Positions 1 to 13,793 of a DNA stretch of 64,000 nucleotides are shown piece after piece. The notes below the pieces were generated by a model. It searched no databases. It was not told the DNA's origin and saw only the letters and a program-made list of their open reading frames with translations. The DNA is from Hyaloperonospora brassicae (Eukaryota; Oomycota; Peronosporomycetes; Peronosporales; Peronosporaceae), in the NCBI GenBank assembly GCA_947650285.1, contig CANTFL010000166.1, positions 1 through 64,000 of the forward strand. The letters run 5' to 3'. The position numbers and the translations under genes were made by a program. Within the stretch, counting starts at the first letter, position 1. Every line of letters starts with the position of its first letter.

Positions 1-3000
1 TCTTGACCGCAAAAAAGACTTACCTTGGAGTGAAAGTGTGACTCGTAGTTCAGATATCCTTCTCTGCATTACTTTGTATATATTGCTACACCGCAATGCT
101 AGTTTAAGTTACTTTAAGTCGTTCGCCCTATTTTTTTTCAATAAAATTATTGTACCTACATTCGATCGTATCCTTCGCCGCACTATAAACGTTACTTAAT
201 CGACCTTTGGTTCGCCGACTGCAGTTTCACTAACATTCGGTCGTTAAATTTCGGCTCGGCATCGTTTAGATCTCCGACCTACAGATCTCGGATCTATAGT
301 TCGCGAAACCTCACTTCGCCCACCTCTGGTTTGTAGCCTTCCCGTTATCTGACCCCAGTTTCTTTGACTGATATTCCGAGCTTTTAGTTTGCCAACGATT
401 ACCTCTCCGACCTCCGATTCGCCTATACCTCCGTTCGCTGATAGTTATATAGTTATAATTTTATATACGTATATACATATATACATATAAATTTATAAAT
501 ACTCTTTTTAATTTCAGATAATTAGATTGCGGCTAGATCGCTCGTAAGTTTTTAGGTACCTGGGTACCTCGAGCTAAGTGTTTATGTAGCTTATGGTATT
601 TGCGTCGTGCTTGCCCGATATGTGTTGCGAATTTTGTTATCGAGCAATTGTTTGGATATTTTTCAGGGCCTAAAAGGTGATCCTCTCCTGCACATATGTT
701 GATAGAGTCCCTTCTCTAAACCTCACAATGAACTTCTTTTTCATGATCCTTTCTGAGATCCAGACTTTATATTTATGTAAAAAATGTAAAAATTGTGGCA
801 GTTGATCAAGACTTCTTCATCTAGAACATATTGTTGGAGGCGCTGTGCGACCTGTACTATAAGTGTAAGGATCAGTAACGCCTTTTCTCCTATGTATTTG
901 TTTTAGAAAAAGTAAATACTTAGGGACAGATCCCAACAAACTAAATCTATCTGAGATTTTGGCTACACCGTAAACCGCGGCAATCGTCATGTATACCGCG
1001 ATGAAACCGATTCCTTCATTTACTTCCATTGAGTTGATCTCGGTCCGATGGTCCTCAAACATCCAAATGGTTTCTTTGTGTAAAGCCGTACTTACAGAAT
1101 AAAAGTATGAACATGGTAATTAGGATGTAGATGCAAAAGGAAAATTCTACCCATCTTGATCGCAATGCTTTCGCAGCTTAATTTTCCGAACCGTACCGTG
1201 CAACATTTAAATGCATCCCGTATAGGCCATAACTTACTCAACGTTTGTTTCAATTTATCTGCGTATACTGTAAGATCTTAATCACGAAACTCTAAAAATT
1301 TGTGGTAGGATATTGATTCCTTGTGTCGCTCAGCTTAGATTAATTATGACTTCTTACCATATGATACGAAGCCAAGATTAATTTTATACGATCCTTGCCT
1401 CTTGACACTCCATGGAAGTTATAACCATTACCCTCTAATGTGCAATTTTTGCTTGTTTTTCGCTTGAATACGCAGCTTTTTGCAAATCCTCGGAACCTTT
1501 TATCAAAATTATTTAGTGAATATCAATTCTTCTTCGCCTAATCGCGTTTGAGTTTCTGCAACATGACAACACTATCTTATGCCCCGAAAATATTATCAGA
1601 ATTGGTGTTTTTCGGTTTATATATAAAGGTATGTTAATGTAATCTTTGCTCTTAATCAAAATATAAAATCCTTTAACACTTTTGATTGTCTTAACGTTAT
1701 CGCCCTCCCAGATATAATCCAGTAACACGGCTATTTTTTTAATAAAAGCGATCAGCCTCGTATATTGTGTCCAATAGTTTGGCATGTTGCGCATATTTGT
1801 ACTTAATTCCAATTTATGATGTACAATACTAAAGTCACATATATATACAGCCACGCGATATTGACTCTCGGCATAGTTTCCGCAAATTTGGCCACGTGAA
1901 ATGATTGTTGCTACATTTGCACCAGATTACGAACATAATCGTTTCTAAAATGGTCCAAATATTGTCACGCTTGCGATTATAATTCGATCCGTCGAGGTTA
2001 TGAATCAATATTTTTGCGTATCCGGATTGACCTTATATAGGTATTTGTTAAGTTCGGGAACAGCTGTCCTTGCCTGCTTATATAACATTGTCCTTGCCAT
2101 CTCCACCTTTGCAATTTCGCATTGCGTCTTTTTAGTGCTCACATCTGTAAGTCTGTGCTAAGTGTTGATAGTGGATATCATCCCAGAAACGGTTTATTAA
2201 ACTATAATTGCAAAATCTGTAAAAACCCCTAATGAACGATAAATTGAGTCGTTCGGCGTACTCGTATTCATTTTACTGCTACAATAAAATACCGGCCCAT
2301 GAAACGATCGCGTCATAGTCTTATGATACAAACGAATTTTCATTGGTATAAGGACCGTATTTTATGGTTGCTCCACTTCTAACAAGCGATCCATTTGAAA
2401 TAAACTTGTACACACACAAATGTACAATGTCATATTAACTGAATCGCTTCCGCGGTTTGTAAGGCTCGCATCAATGCATCGAAACGGACAAAGTTAAATA
2501 TTTCGGCAACACTCGGTGCTATCTGTGACCTATTGCCGTTCCAACAACATATATTAAAATTAATTTTATTAATCAATAGTTCCTTGATACCTCAACAATA
2601 TGGAGGAGACGCCGAGATATGAACCTTGCAGCAATTTGAGATAGACACGTAGCCTGCCAAGTCTATATCTTCCTCGTAAAATTAAATAAACATTACTAGT
2701 ATTCAAATTAACACACTCATACAGCATTTTACAATCTGTTTTAAAATATCAGTAAATGCGTATCTTATCTTAATATTTTGTAATTATTATCGAAATAGTT
2801 GGCAACGCTTCTCAATGTGATAAGGAAATGCTGTCGAAATTTCCTTACAAAATGGGGAATGTCTATAATAAAAAGGTGTGCAGCGGCTCATGTCGATCTA
2901 GGGTTTATAAAAATTGAAATCTACTCGTATTCGTAGGCATTTTGATCCAAGCTCACATATTTAATTTTGTGGCGGAGGAAGATTCACAAATTAAATGGCT

Positions 3001-6000
3001 TAATATTGACTCTTTCCTGTCACCCTAAAGTTCGACGATAAACAGGGCCACTTTGTTTTCGCGCGTCAAGCCTTTCTCATCTTGTGACCCGTTGGCTGGT
3101 AGATTTGTACTCCTCTTTGTCGATTTTTGCCTATGCACAGCTTATCTGTGGTTGGAATTGGTATGTGGGGTCATTCGAGCGGAAATTAGCTCTATCGATG
3201 TTTTGCTTTTTTATAATTATAGGTATAATTATATCAGGACTAAATGAACACAATATATCCATTTTTTGTGCTTAATTATAGTCAACTTCATAAATAATTT
3301 GTTTGTATCGCATCTTGCACCTTATCATTTTAATAAAGTTGCGTCCGATCGCAGCGAGTTATTTTTGTACAAGCTCGGTGTAGCTGGTTAAATTTCGAAG
3401 GAAATCACGCGATTTTTAATAGAAAGACTGCTTGACGTCAACTGGTTGAAAAGCATACCAAGAATATATGTGAACACACGTCTTAAATGGATTATGCATT
3501 GTCTGTCAAAAGTTGATTAAATTTAACATAGAACGTTTGAGTATGCGTTCAAAAGTACTGTGGCGAACGACCATTATGTATTTACATATCCTAGGTCAAC
3601 TATATGTGTACTCTGATTTTACCAAGCACTTGATCTTGATCAGCTACTGTGATCGATCGACCTCGATCAGCAGTAAGGTGGTGAAGTGCTCTTCAAAAGT
3701 GTTGGACCAGGAGGTCGACTGTATCGAAATATAGAATTAACATCCCGGGAATGAATATCTGACATGAAGGGGGTCGCTGAGGTGTTGCGACATTTGTAAG
3801 AGAAGAAGAATCAGAATTGTTCAAGGGAGATCAAAAGCATCATAATAAGTGTACGGTAACGAAAGAAATCGTCCTTGGTCCCTTATCGGAAGCCCCGGTC
3901 CCTTGGTTTTTACCCTTATCCCTTGATGATGGACTTAACCCCTCATTGATAGACCTCGGCCCCTCGATTCTAGGTCTAAGTCCTTCAGTGGTGTACCCGG
4001 TCCCTTAATAATAGATCTCAGTCCCTCTAGGTCAAGGTAACCTATGTAAATACGACAAAGAGCAATGGTATTAGGCAAATATATGATAGAGAACTTATTG
4101 TATGTTACTATGCTGGGTACTACTTAATTGAGATCGATGTGGCATGCATTCGGCGTACTTATAGAAACTTATTCAGTGTGCTCGCCTGTTCCGATAAAGG
4201 GATATACTTTTCTTGATGTGTTTCCCCTCAAGATTCGTTATCAAAGTCGGCCTCCCCTACGCATTGCTTAAAAAGATAGTAAAGAACAGGTGGTATCCAC
4301 CCCTGAGATACGCCACAATTTAAGGCCGTGAGCGACAAGCTTCCTAAGAATTTTCAGTAAGCCCACTCTTGACCGAGTGGCTCAAGTTATCAGCTACAAG
4401 TCCACTGAGTAAAGCATACACACTTGGACACCCCAGGAAGATCAACTAAAGGCCGAAATATGCATTATTATATAAATTCTTCCAAAAAAGCGATCCGCCA
4501 GCCGAGGGTTCACAGGGTCAGTCTAGGTATGTACGCGGCGTCAGATTAACCCACCGTAAACCGGCAGTCTGAAATAGTGAGCAATATAAAGTTCTAACAA
4601 ACTGTTTGTGAACATACTTTACAACACTGAAGATCGATCAATCTTTACAGCACCTATGATCAACCTAAATCTTCATTTGGGATTTTTCCGTATTTCATAA
4701 AGACTCTTACTCACTTTTTGGTCAGTCTTGTCCTGCTTTCAGCGGGTCAGAATATTTTCCCATTCATGCTTTCATTCAAATTCATCCGTAAATATACATT
4801 CAAAAGACCTTAGCATCGCCTTTTTTCAGTAATGATTATCAGCAGACATAATTGGAGGATAACTACACGGTAATGAATTTTTTACGGCCAAATTTGCATC
4901 TAATGTGACTTCAACACTTCTATTCTTACGCCATTTGTACATTCACTCCCGATTCCACTGTAGAAGATGATTTTTAAGCCGTATCCTAGGTACTCTCGCT
5001 GAACCTCTACCCCACAGTAAACGGGAACGACACTTAAGACCTTCTTTCATCGAATTCTATATATTCTGCGTTTAGGCTATCCCCCGATGAAGCGTGAAAT
5101 TTGGACGTGACTAACTAATATTATATACTTTTGCTTCGAGTGCCGGCAAGACATAGCGTGACAAAAAACTGATTGATCTGTATGGTGTTGCGCCAATAAG
5201 AATTCCAGGAAGGTCACGTGGGGAACGAACACAAATCTAGCAGAAATCGAGATAGCTTTTGTTGTGTATAAATTACAAAGTTGCAGCAATTTGCTTTACC
5301 GACTTAAAGCCGCAAAAAAGCTAAGCGAATAACTTAGGAAAGGTGCTAACAATTTGCACAATCACGTGCAAACATGAATTTTTTCAGGACGAAATTCTTA
5401 GGTCACAGAGACCGTTATAAGAAGCCATAACATGTTCGGTCGAGCGATAATCGATCCAAAATGGTGTGGCATTTGAAATTGCCACAACCAAAAAATTGCT
5501 AATCGGGCAAATTTACAGGTCCCAGAAATCAAATCAAAAGACGAAGATCGTTTCGCTTAGACTATTTGGATAAGTTTTCGCGCAAAAGAGAAGATTATTA
5601 ACGCTCCAAATTGAACGCGATCAGCTGATGCCCGGGATATATGCTAAAAATTCTAGCTGGCGGTGAACCTTGGGTATAAAGATTCTGATTACTATCGGGT
5701 AATGATCGAATCACCCGACTTAAAACGCAAGCGTTATTGATCATTTCGATATCAGAATTTGCTCACGTCTTAATATTGCGTTACTTAGTCGAGATTTCAT
5801 ACTGCGTCGTCGTAAGGCTTTGTAAATTATACTGCAAACGAATTTTAACCTTCAATTTAGAGCTTCTCGACTTATTTGGATGCATCGAAGGTACATAGAG
5901 TAGTTATGTAGACTTCTGCAATCATCATCATTTTCTATATCCGACTAATTTTCCAGTGACATGAATGTTTTGTGTAAATCGATTCGATGTCTGTCTGGAT

Positions 6001-9000
6001 AGATAACGCGTCGTCTCTGCGATCTACTTACATTCGATTTCATAGACCCAGTCGCTAACAGTATTGATTCGCCTCAGGTATCTTACGTACCTATATATGA
6101 TGTTTGCATGTCTGGCATTTTTACCAACGTTTGCGCCAGATTCATTACATTTTTGTACATTTAACGTGATTGCATTTAAGTCGTACAAAATATAGGCGGC
6201 TCAGAACAGGATTGCCGAGCTCCGTACGGTATCGATAAAAATTACGTGAAGAATCCTCATTTGGGTAATATAAGTGGAACCTCCAAATCGTTCAGTCTCC
6301 GCCGTTCGTAATATACGTGTAGAATGGTATGTACATTACGCGATAAATATGACCGATACATATATTTGCGACACTGCTATGATAGCATCGTAGATTTTAT
6401 AATACGTCATGGATTTTATCCATAAGTAATGCATATTAATAGTTGGAATGGTTTTAATCTCTAGGATTCGGACAATGGCGTGTACGATATACTACAAGAC
6501 AATTTATAGTGTTTTATTAATTTTGCGTAAGGTCGGCTTAATACTGCATTCTATTACACCATGTCAATGCTGCAATTGCTAGCTAAACCATATTCAAAAA
6601 CTACTGGTAGCCGTTTTCGATCTTAGTTTGATTTTATAAAATAGTTTACCGTACAACCAACAAAGCCATTCGCCCCGTTTCACAAGTACATCTACTATGT
6701 ACTTATCAATTAACCACACTTTAGGAATTTATATGACCATTTTTACAAGTTGTAACAAATAAATTACAATCAATAAAGCAGAAATGGTCAAACCTGCCAC
6801 ATAAATAGATCATTTGACATCTCATTTAGCAAGCGCTAAATCTCGTGAACAAACTGTTGGTGACGATGTTTATCTATACTTCAGACATATTCATATGACT
6901 ATGCCAGCTAAGCACCATTGTTAAACATGCCCGTCGAGCCTCGCGCCACCATATCCAGACGAAGCGAAATTCCGTAGTTATATGTCCCTCTCGTGCTTAG
7001 TTGTCGTTCTTTTATTGGATGTCGATACAAACCTTGCAGTGGCTGTCGCGATTAAGAATGGCTGTTTGGGTGTGATATATGCGACTTGGTCTAAGATTTA
7101 CGACAATTGCTCATTTAAATTGACAAGTCCCTTAAGGTATATAATTGATTAAGTGATCTGCTAACTATCTGGATAAGGGTACATCAGTTGAGTGGGATTT
7201 GATTATACCTAGTGAAATACATCCGAATGGATTGATCGACTTTGATAACCATGTATTGTCTATGTTAATCATATCTACGTAATGGCTGTTAAGTTCAGAT
7301 ATACAACTACAATGGATGATTACATGTCCTTTGTGGTCCGGCTTTGGTGCAAATATGTACGAGAATGTACAATTTTTGTGCCGGTAAATCTTCAGCCTCC
7401 TAGAAATACACCTATTAGGTAATACTGTGGTGGAATATATCACATTATGTATAAGAAATAATCGGTTTTACTATCGCCGTAAGCAACTGAGCAAGCACCA
7501 GCTCCAAATTCCATCAAAAATGACACATTTTACGTTAAATCATGGGATGCTCGTAGCATCTAAATTATTAATTTTGTGCCCAAACATGAGCACGTCAAGC
7601 TGTTTGATATACATATTGTTGGCTCTTTCAATGGAGGCTAGAATCTATCTTTTCTTGAAGACTATTCCTGCATGATATCAAATATTACTTAAGTATTTTT
7701 TAATGCGGGCTTTAAGGTTTTTGACACCTCGGGTTGTGTTGAGCCAATGGACTAAGCACTATTATAATATGAAGACTTCATCTGAAAACAGATGCTTGGA
7801 TCTGTAAAATTAACTGTGTGGAATGCATTTGTCTCTTTTGAAGCACCTTCTTTCTTTTTACCATTCGTAGGCGCCGCCAAATACCACATAGGACGTGTCA
7901 TTTCTTAATGTTCGGGTGGCATATGTTCTATGTGGTTTATTAAGGCCAAATTAACTTCCTGTTTACTTTATCGGTAAATTTAAAGTCTTCGATGCCCAGT
8001 TTTTCAATATCAGGGTCAACTTGATATTGTCGGTGCCGGTGTAGAAAACAGTATTAAAGTCTACCCCAACAAGAGGCAGCTGTCTTTTGCCTGATTGCTA
8101 CTTAAACAATCGGTCTATTTAGCTAGGCTGTTATCAAATAGCTTATAAATTACGGTTTGTCCACACTGTAGGTTCTTCTTTTTTTGCCCTACCCATAACC
8201 TCTCGAACAGCTTAATAGTATTTGCCATGCTATCCAGAACGTATAGGAATCGTATGTAAAGTTGTGAGAATTTCGAAAGGGATGAGCTAGGAAATTTGCT
8301 CCCTCTATCATACACTCCCGCCGTTAAGACAGAAAATGAACATCAAAATATTGTACAAAAGTTTACGATACTAAAAGCGTTTTTTCCTGTAGAATCTGTC
8401 AGATCATCGAGGAAGGCCTGCTTATTTTGTTTTATGTAGTTAAAATATCTGACGGAGACGAATTCTACATGACGCCTATCCATGGGTATGTTCACGAGAA
8501 GTCAAGTTTATTTGCTGTAGATTACGAATATTTGACACTCCAGGCACTGGTGCGGTAATAGTTGCTTCCGCCAATCCTTACCCCGGTTGGTACCAGAATG
8601 TTCTGTCGATTCAGCTCCGGGGACAACTCTCATTAACTCCCCGTATATGCGTTTTTGTCCATTTTATCGTTTTATTTGAACAAGAAAACGTTTCGGATAA
8701 ACCCAAATCTTCGACGAAACTCGACCACGGATGATACAGAAGGCGGGAGCCATGCCCTCAAATGAAGGTTCAAGGATTTACCTAAGATGCACTGGTGATA
8801 TTTTTTCATAATTTGCATTTCCTTTCCTATTTATGGAGAAGGACTTAGCACCCGAACACAAAGTCATTTCCTTTCGCATAAGTATAAAAACGATCTTTTT
8901 TTACTCACGAACCCGATCATATATTTTTTACATTTTTGCACCTGTCAGGCTGGTTCGCAAAAGAATGCCTACTATAGCGATGAGTACCCAATAGTTGTTG

Positions 9001-12000
9001 TTCTAGGACCAACGATGTTTGAAGCTTTCAGTATCGATAAATCTACGGCTATGTGACGGTGATCGTAGACATTCTGGTTTTTGGTCCGTCTCAGGCTTCC
9101 ACGCCTTCTTTATGATATCATGAATGCAGTAGTTGATAAGATTTAATACCTTGTAATTTTTTGTCGAGACACTTCACGATGATTATCAATTTCTTTTTTT
9201 CGTCAATGCACATCAAGGGGAGGCACAGAAAGTATTAAAATCGCAAAAACCGCGTCTGCATCAAGCGACCCCCTACACAGCATCTTATTGAATAATATTA
9301 GTCACCGTGGCCATAGCGGCTGATCCTGTAATAATTCTAGGTCGTTTGTGACTGATTAAAACAAAAAGATTACAAAGATATGTCAACCAATTTAGGTGAA
9401 TAGGCCCTAATTAATGCCTCATGATTGGACACACACAATATCCAGGTATATAATGCCAGAAAAATATGAATACAATAATGTTGAAAAATTCTTTTGAGAT
9501 GTTTACGCGTCACGATCAATTAATCACCTTAGTGCTTGATGAAGAGGTGGTAATGAGCTCGTATATAGTACGATATCTTCAGGTTGACCCGAGGGATTCT
9601 GCGTGACGTCATTTGCGTATATCCTTTTATTCGGTAGGCGTTACTGTTCACTGGCTCTGCGCATATATCATAAGTTAACGATTCCGATTTGTCCAAACAA
9701 TGACGCGTGTAATAAATTTCTTTGCCAGTCTATACACTCGTATGATACTTGTCTCAATTACCGCTGGCATTTTTGCAATCTCGAATATATACGAGACAAA
9801 GGTAGCGTTGTTAGTAAATGACAATGCATATTACGATAAACATAAGCGTATTCTACCGAATATATCGCACATAAAACCGAACATGTTTGAAATTTGACAC
9901 CCACCATAGCTTTTGATGGTATCTGCGTTCTATTTCCCTGTATTTTATAATCGAAGCTCATTTATTTTCGTCATTAGATGAGCCCAAAGGTTATGTTATT
10001 TTTCCATGAACTCATTAAATTTACAAAACTATCAAGTTGAATTAAGTAGCTTAACTTATTTCATTTTCTGCTAGTTGATTGAAGGTAAGATTGCCTATTT
10101 TGCAGTATCTTATTTCTAGCGATATTCTACAATATGCATACTCGCAGACGAGAGTATTTTATTTTGCTTTGGTTATTGAACAGATCATACGCTAAAAGGG
10201 TCATCTTTTTTGTTTAATTTCGCACCGGAACTAAAGACGAGTACGAATCGAATCAGTTAAGGTCTGATAAAAAGTATAACTTACTATTCAGGTGCAACTC
10301 TATTGTCTTATTAAGCACACGCTTTATTTGACACAGCACTAATTGGTAGCAGCTTCCCTTTTAAATGCAATAACTATTGTCTTTTAAGGTCAAGACTATT
10401 ATGTTTACGAAATTATAGCAAAGAACATAAAAGTTAGAATGGAAGATCACGAGAAATGTATTTTACTTGAGATAGACGTTCTTATAAACAAAATGGATAT
10501 AACACATAAAGGCTATATTGATACACGTCTATTTTTTGTTTTGTTGACCAAATAAAGCTTTACTACGGTGTAAAAGAAACTCCGCTAAATCTACGTCTTA
10601 CATACCAGTTAAATTGTTACAGAAAAAACTATTTGTTTCGATTGATACCCCGATTTAAATTCCCTTAATTTATATTTGTCATTAGTGCTATAATAGTTCT
10701 CAATATTGCAGATTTTTCATGATAAAGACGGGTATCTCGATTATACGAAAGCCTTAAATACGTAAATTTACGAAACAAATTAGCTCATTAAATGTATGTC
10801 ATGCTGCGACACTCGATTGGACTGTACTCGCGCAAAAAATCACTAAGTTATCATTCGCCATATATTTAAAATAATTATAAATAATAACGAAGAATGTTGA
10901 GCAGTAATTATATTAATAAAAACGGTAAAAAGTTGTTGGTTTTTCTTTATAATCTCTTCTTAAACATTTAGCGCGAAAGTACTTCTAATTTAATTACCAC
11001 TAAATTTACTTTTTTTTTAAATAATAAACCTGTTTTATTGTTGGTATTATACACTTCCATTGGTTTTTTTTGGCTTCGGGTGGAATTTAGAAGTCTTTTT
11101 TTACTAAGGCCTGATATGCCTAACATTTGCGATACTATTTTAAAAATTAAGATCAAGTAAACTAAGTCTATATATTACGCAAACTAATCAAGAAGATTTG
11201 AATTGTTTTTTACTTATATTGTCGTATCATATTTTTTATTTTAGATCTCTCACCGACTCTATAAAAACGATGCCAAAAATATCAATAAATAAAGAAGAGT
11301 AATTTGTTACTACGTGAGCTAGTGTGGAAGATAAAAAGTCATAGACCATACTGAGAGCGTACACTGGAGTATAAAGAGCACCAACCAATAATTAACAAAG
11401 AGAGGGTCTAATGAAATATATATATCGGAAGTGATCAAAGCAGATTGTGTTACTGTACTAATTTACTTTGTCGAGCGATGCATTAAAGCAAGAAAAGTAA
11501 TTAGAAATAAGAATAGACGTAAAGCGCTAAATTTATCGATTTACAAACAGTGATGTGCAAATCCTTTACATATATAGAAAAAAACTACTAATATAAGATC
11601 AGAGATTCCCTAATTAATGGATCCAGGCAATATACCGGTTTAAAAAAATTTATATTGTTGGGCGTTATAGTTGGTGCTCAGTTCTACCTGCGCTGAGGCG
11701 TTATGCACGCAAATGAATACGTATCTGATAGACACTTGCATCGATATATATAACGAAAACGAGAGGTGTTCGTTTCAACTCTGCGACATCATAGGTAAAA
11801 TAACGAACTTACATGTCTGCATATAAGTTCTAAACTTTTTTATGTAAACGGATACGAAACAAATGGAGTATTGGAAATAATTATATGTGAAAACATATAT
11901 TTAATTTTACTAAAAAAGTTTTTTATACATACGTAAAATGATGGATTGTCATCACGAGCTTTGTTGGTGAAAAAAGAAATTTATTTTGGTTTCCTGTTTT

Positions 12001-13250
12001 AAGCTAGAATAATTCCGTGCGGGGAATTTTTAATAGGTCAAGATATTGGTGCGCGTCAAAATATATAGCCAGGTAGAGGTGTTTAAGTAATAGGACGCAA
12101 AAATATACGTCCAAAAAAAACCAAGACAATCGATAAAAAATTATATAGCTGCCGCGTGAAAATTGAGGTACATCTTTTTTGCTAATTCAGTTATTCAGTT
12201 TAAAAAGTATATATAGTATAAGTGAACAGAATTTATGCAAATCATTGAAATACGGATAAATATATTGGTTAGAATGTACGACCCGATTTAAAAGCAAGAT
12301 CACCATCATCTCTAATTGTTGAGTATTTCGTAAACGATAGTTTTTTCCCTTATTATAAATACAAACTGTGCATCATTGGCTCTTCATTAGACGATAATTT
12401 ACTAATCTGATTGTTGAAATCTTCGACATAGCAGCTAAAATTTTTATACTGATTTTTTATGAAAAATTAAATTTAACTTTTCTGCGACGACATCACATAA
12501 CCAGTATGACAATTCGTAAATAGCGTCAGCGACTCACTGTAGTAACATTCTGGATCCATCAAGCTATATTGTATTTATGTGGATCGCATGAATGGCGGGC
12601 CGTGTCTCTAATTTTACCTTTAATATATTATTCATGTGATTTCTTTGTACACTGCAAGGGCTATATGGGAAACGTCGTAACCACCAAGTTGCGATAAATC
12701 GAGATAGCCGCCGTTTATGACAGCTTGGCAGCCGGGCGGGCTTGTGTTGACCGACAAAGACTTTGCAATGTGCCCATTCAACTTTTGTAGAGGTACAGGA
12801 CAGATTCTATAGTTATATATTACAAATATTGAAATGACTACAATTCTCAAAAATGGAGGAAATTTTGACGAAACCAGCTAGTCTTGACGGACAGTACCAT
12901 AAAACCGCAAGTTTAAAGCCATTGATCATGTACGTGATTTTTGATAGTTAAAGATACGACCCGGGAATCAAGAGACTAAATTTTATTTTTTAGAGCGCCA
13001 AAGCCACTTCTAATGACCTCGATGGTTCATATCCATCCCAAAGATACCCCGCTTCAAACGACACCCTGGCATGAAGTATTGCTATATTATTATAATGTGG
13101 TTCAAGAAAATGCTATAAATATGTGTAACTTACATAATCGTTCCAATGCGACATATTCATTGGTGAAATGACCTAACCGTTTATCACTCTATCTATATTG
13201 ACAAGTTGTTTTAAAACCGTACATCAGCACGTGAACGTATTGCTAAATCG
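1..13250. other. AT-rich gene-free region
   Basis: This stretch is visibly richer in A+T than the rest of the window and holds no reading frame above about 110 codons. None of the short frames shows a recognisable domain, a conserved motif or a credible start context, so I leave them out. The only internal structure I can support is the tandem repeat at 3,871-4,036. A small inverted repeat (CCACTC/GAGTGG) lies near 4,365. It could be old, fully decayed transposon sequence or true intergenic DNA, and the sequence alone does not decide. Confidence 0.6.
3871..4036 (+). repeat. Degenerate ~21-bp minisatellite
   Basis: About six to seven head-to-tail units of 20-22 bp, each starting with a variant of CCCTC or CCCTT and followed by an A/G-rich half such as ATTGATAGACCTCGG. 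In the + frame beginning at 3,817 the units read as a heptapeptide resembling PSLIDLG, repeated with variation (for example PSLIDLG then PSILGLS). The unit length is a multiple of three and the frame stays open across the array, which suggests it once lay in coding sequence. No known protein is recognised. Confidence 0.55.
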
Positions 13251-13365
13251 ATAAGTTGCCCGTTTAACAAAATTTGTGGAGCGTCAGACATTCGCCTTGC
13301 TGCGAACATTGTGGCATGAAGGATTCCCAACGTAGTATTCTCTTTTTTCCTTGATTATCGGAGTG

Positions 13366-13575
13366 GAAAAATCGACGGGAGAAGCCTGTTGGTACCGAAA
13401 CCGACGAATCAAGTCTCGACGTTGAGAAATCGACGAGAAAAGACTCGACGAGCCAAGGCTCGATGAGGAGATACTCAGGCAAAACAAAACTTGACGACAC
13501 AAGACTTGACGACCCAAAACTTGACGGGGCAAGTCTCGATGAGCCAACAATCGACGATCCAAGCCGGGATGAGTG
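13366..13575 (+). repeat. 15-bp minisatellite, pentapeptide-coding
   Basis: About fourteen head-to-tail units close to CAAGACTTGACGACC, cleanest between 13,486 and 13,575 and progressively degenerate upstream. In the + frame from 13,491 the units encode pentapeptides such as LTTQD, LTTQN and LTGQV. The opposite strand is also open (RQVL-type repeats), because a 15-bp unit keeps phase on both strands. A stop at 13,464-13,466 interrupts the + frame upstream. The array sits exactly where the base composition changes and may belong to the N-terminal region of a decayed retroelement gag. Confidence 0.6.
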
Positions 13576-13793
13576 AGCAAGATAAAGAATTGTTCATCCC
13601 ACTGGGTAGTAGTATAGGACGATGTAAGGATGAAAGAGGACCACTTAAGGTTTCTTTTTCAATCAGAAAGAGAATAGGTGGTAATCAATACAGAGTAGAA
13701 TTTCTAAGTCTAAGACACGTGTACGCTTTTAGTTATGTCCCGGCGTGGCCTCGATTATGCCTGGTGTCGAGCCTCGAGGAGCATAGCTTGTAA
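13491..13793 (+). pseudogene. Unrecognised ORF fragment with pentapeptide repeats
   Basis: A roughly 100-codon open frame. Its first 30 codons are the pentapeptide repeats described above; the rest is a basic, non-repetitive segment that ends at a TAA near 13,793. There is no in-frame ATG at the 5' end, because the repeats continue upstream into a stop codon, so this is a fragment. I recognise no domain. Its position upstream of a Gypsy element and the low-complexity N-terminus would fit a decayed gag, but this is inference. Confidence 0.2.

Noticed and set aside
195..440. Recurrent TTCGCCGACCTC-like words suggesting a tandem repeat
   Set aside because: Spacing is irregular and the matches are short; it could be chance in a pyrimidine-rich stretch.
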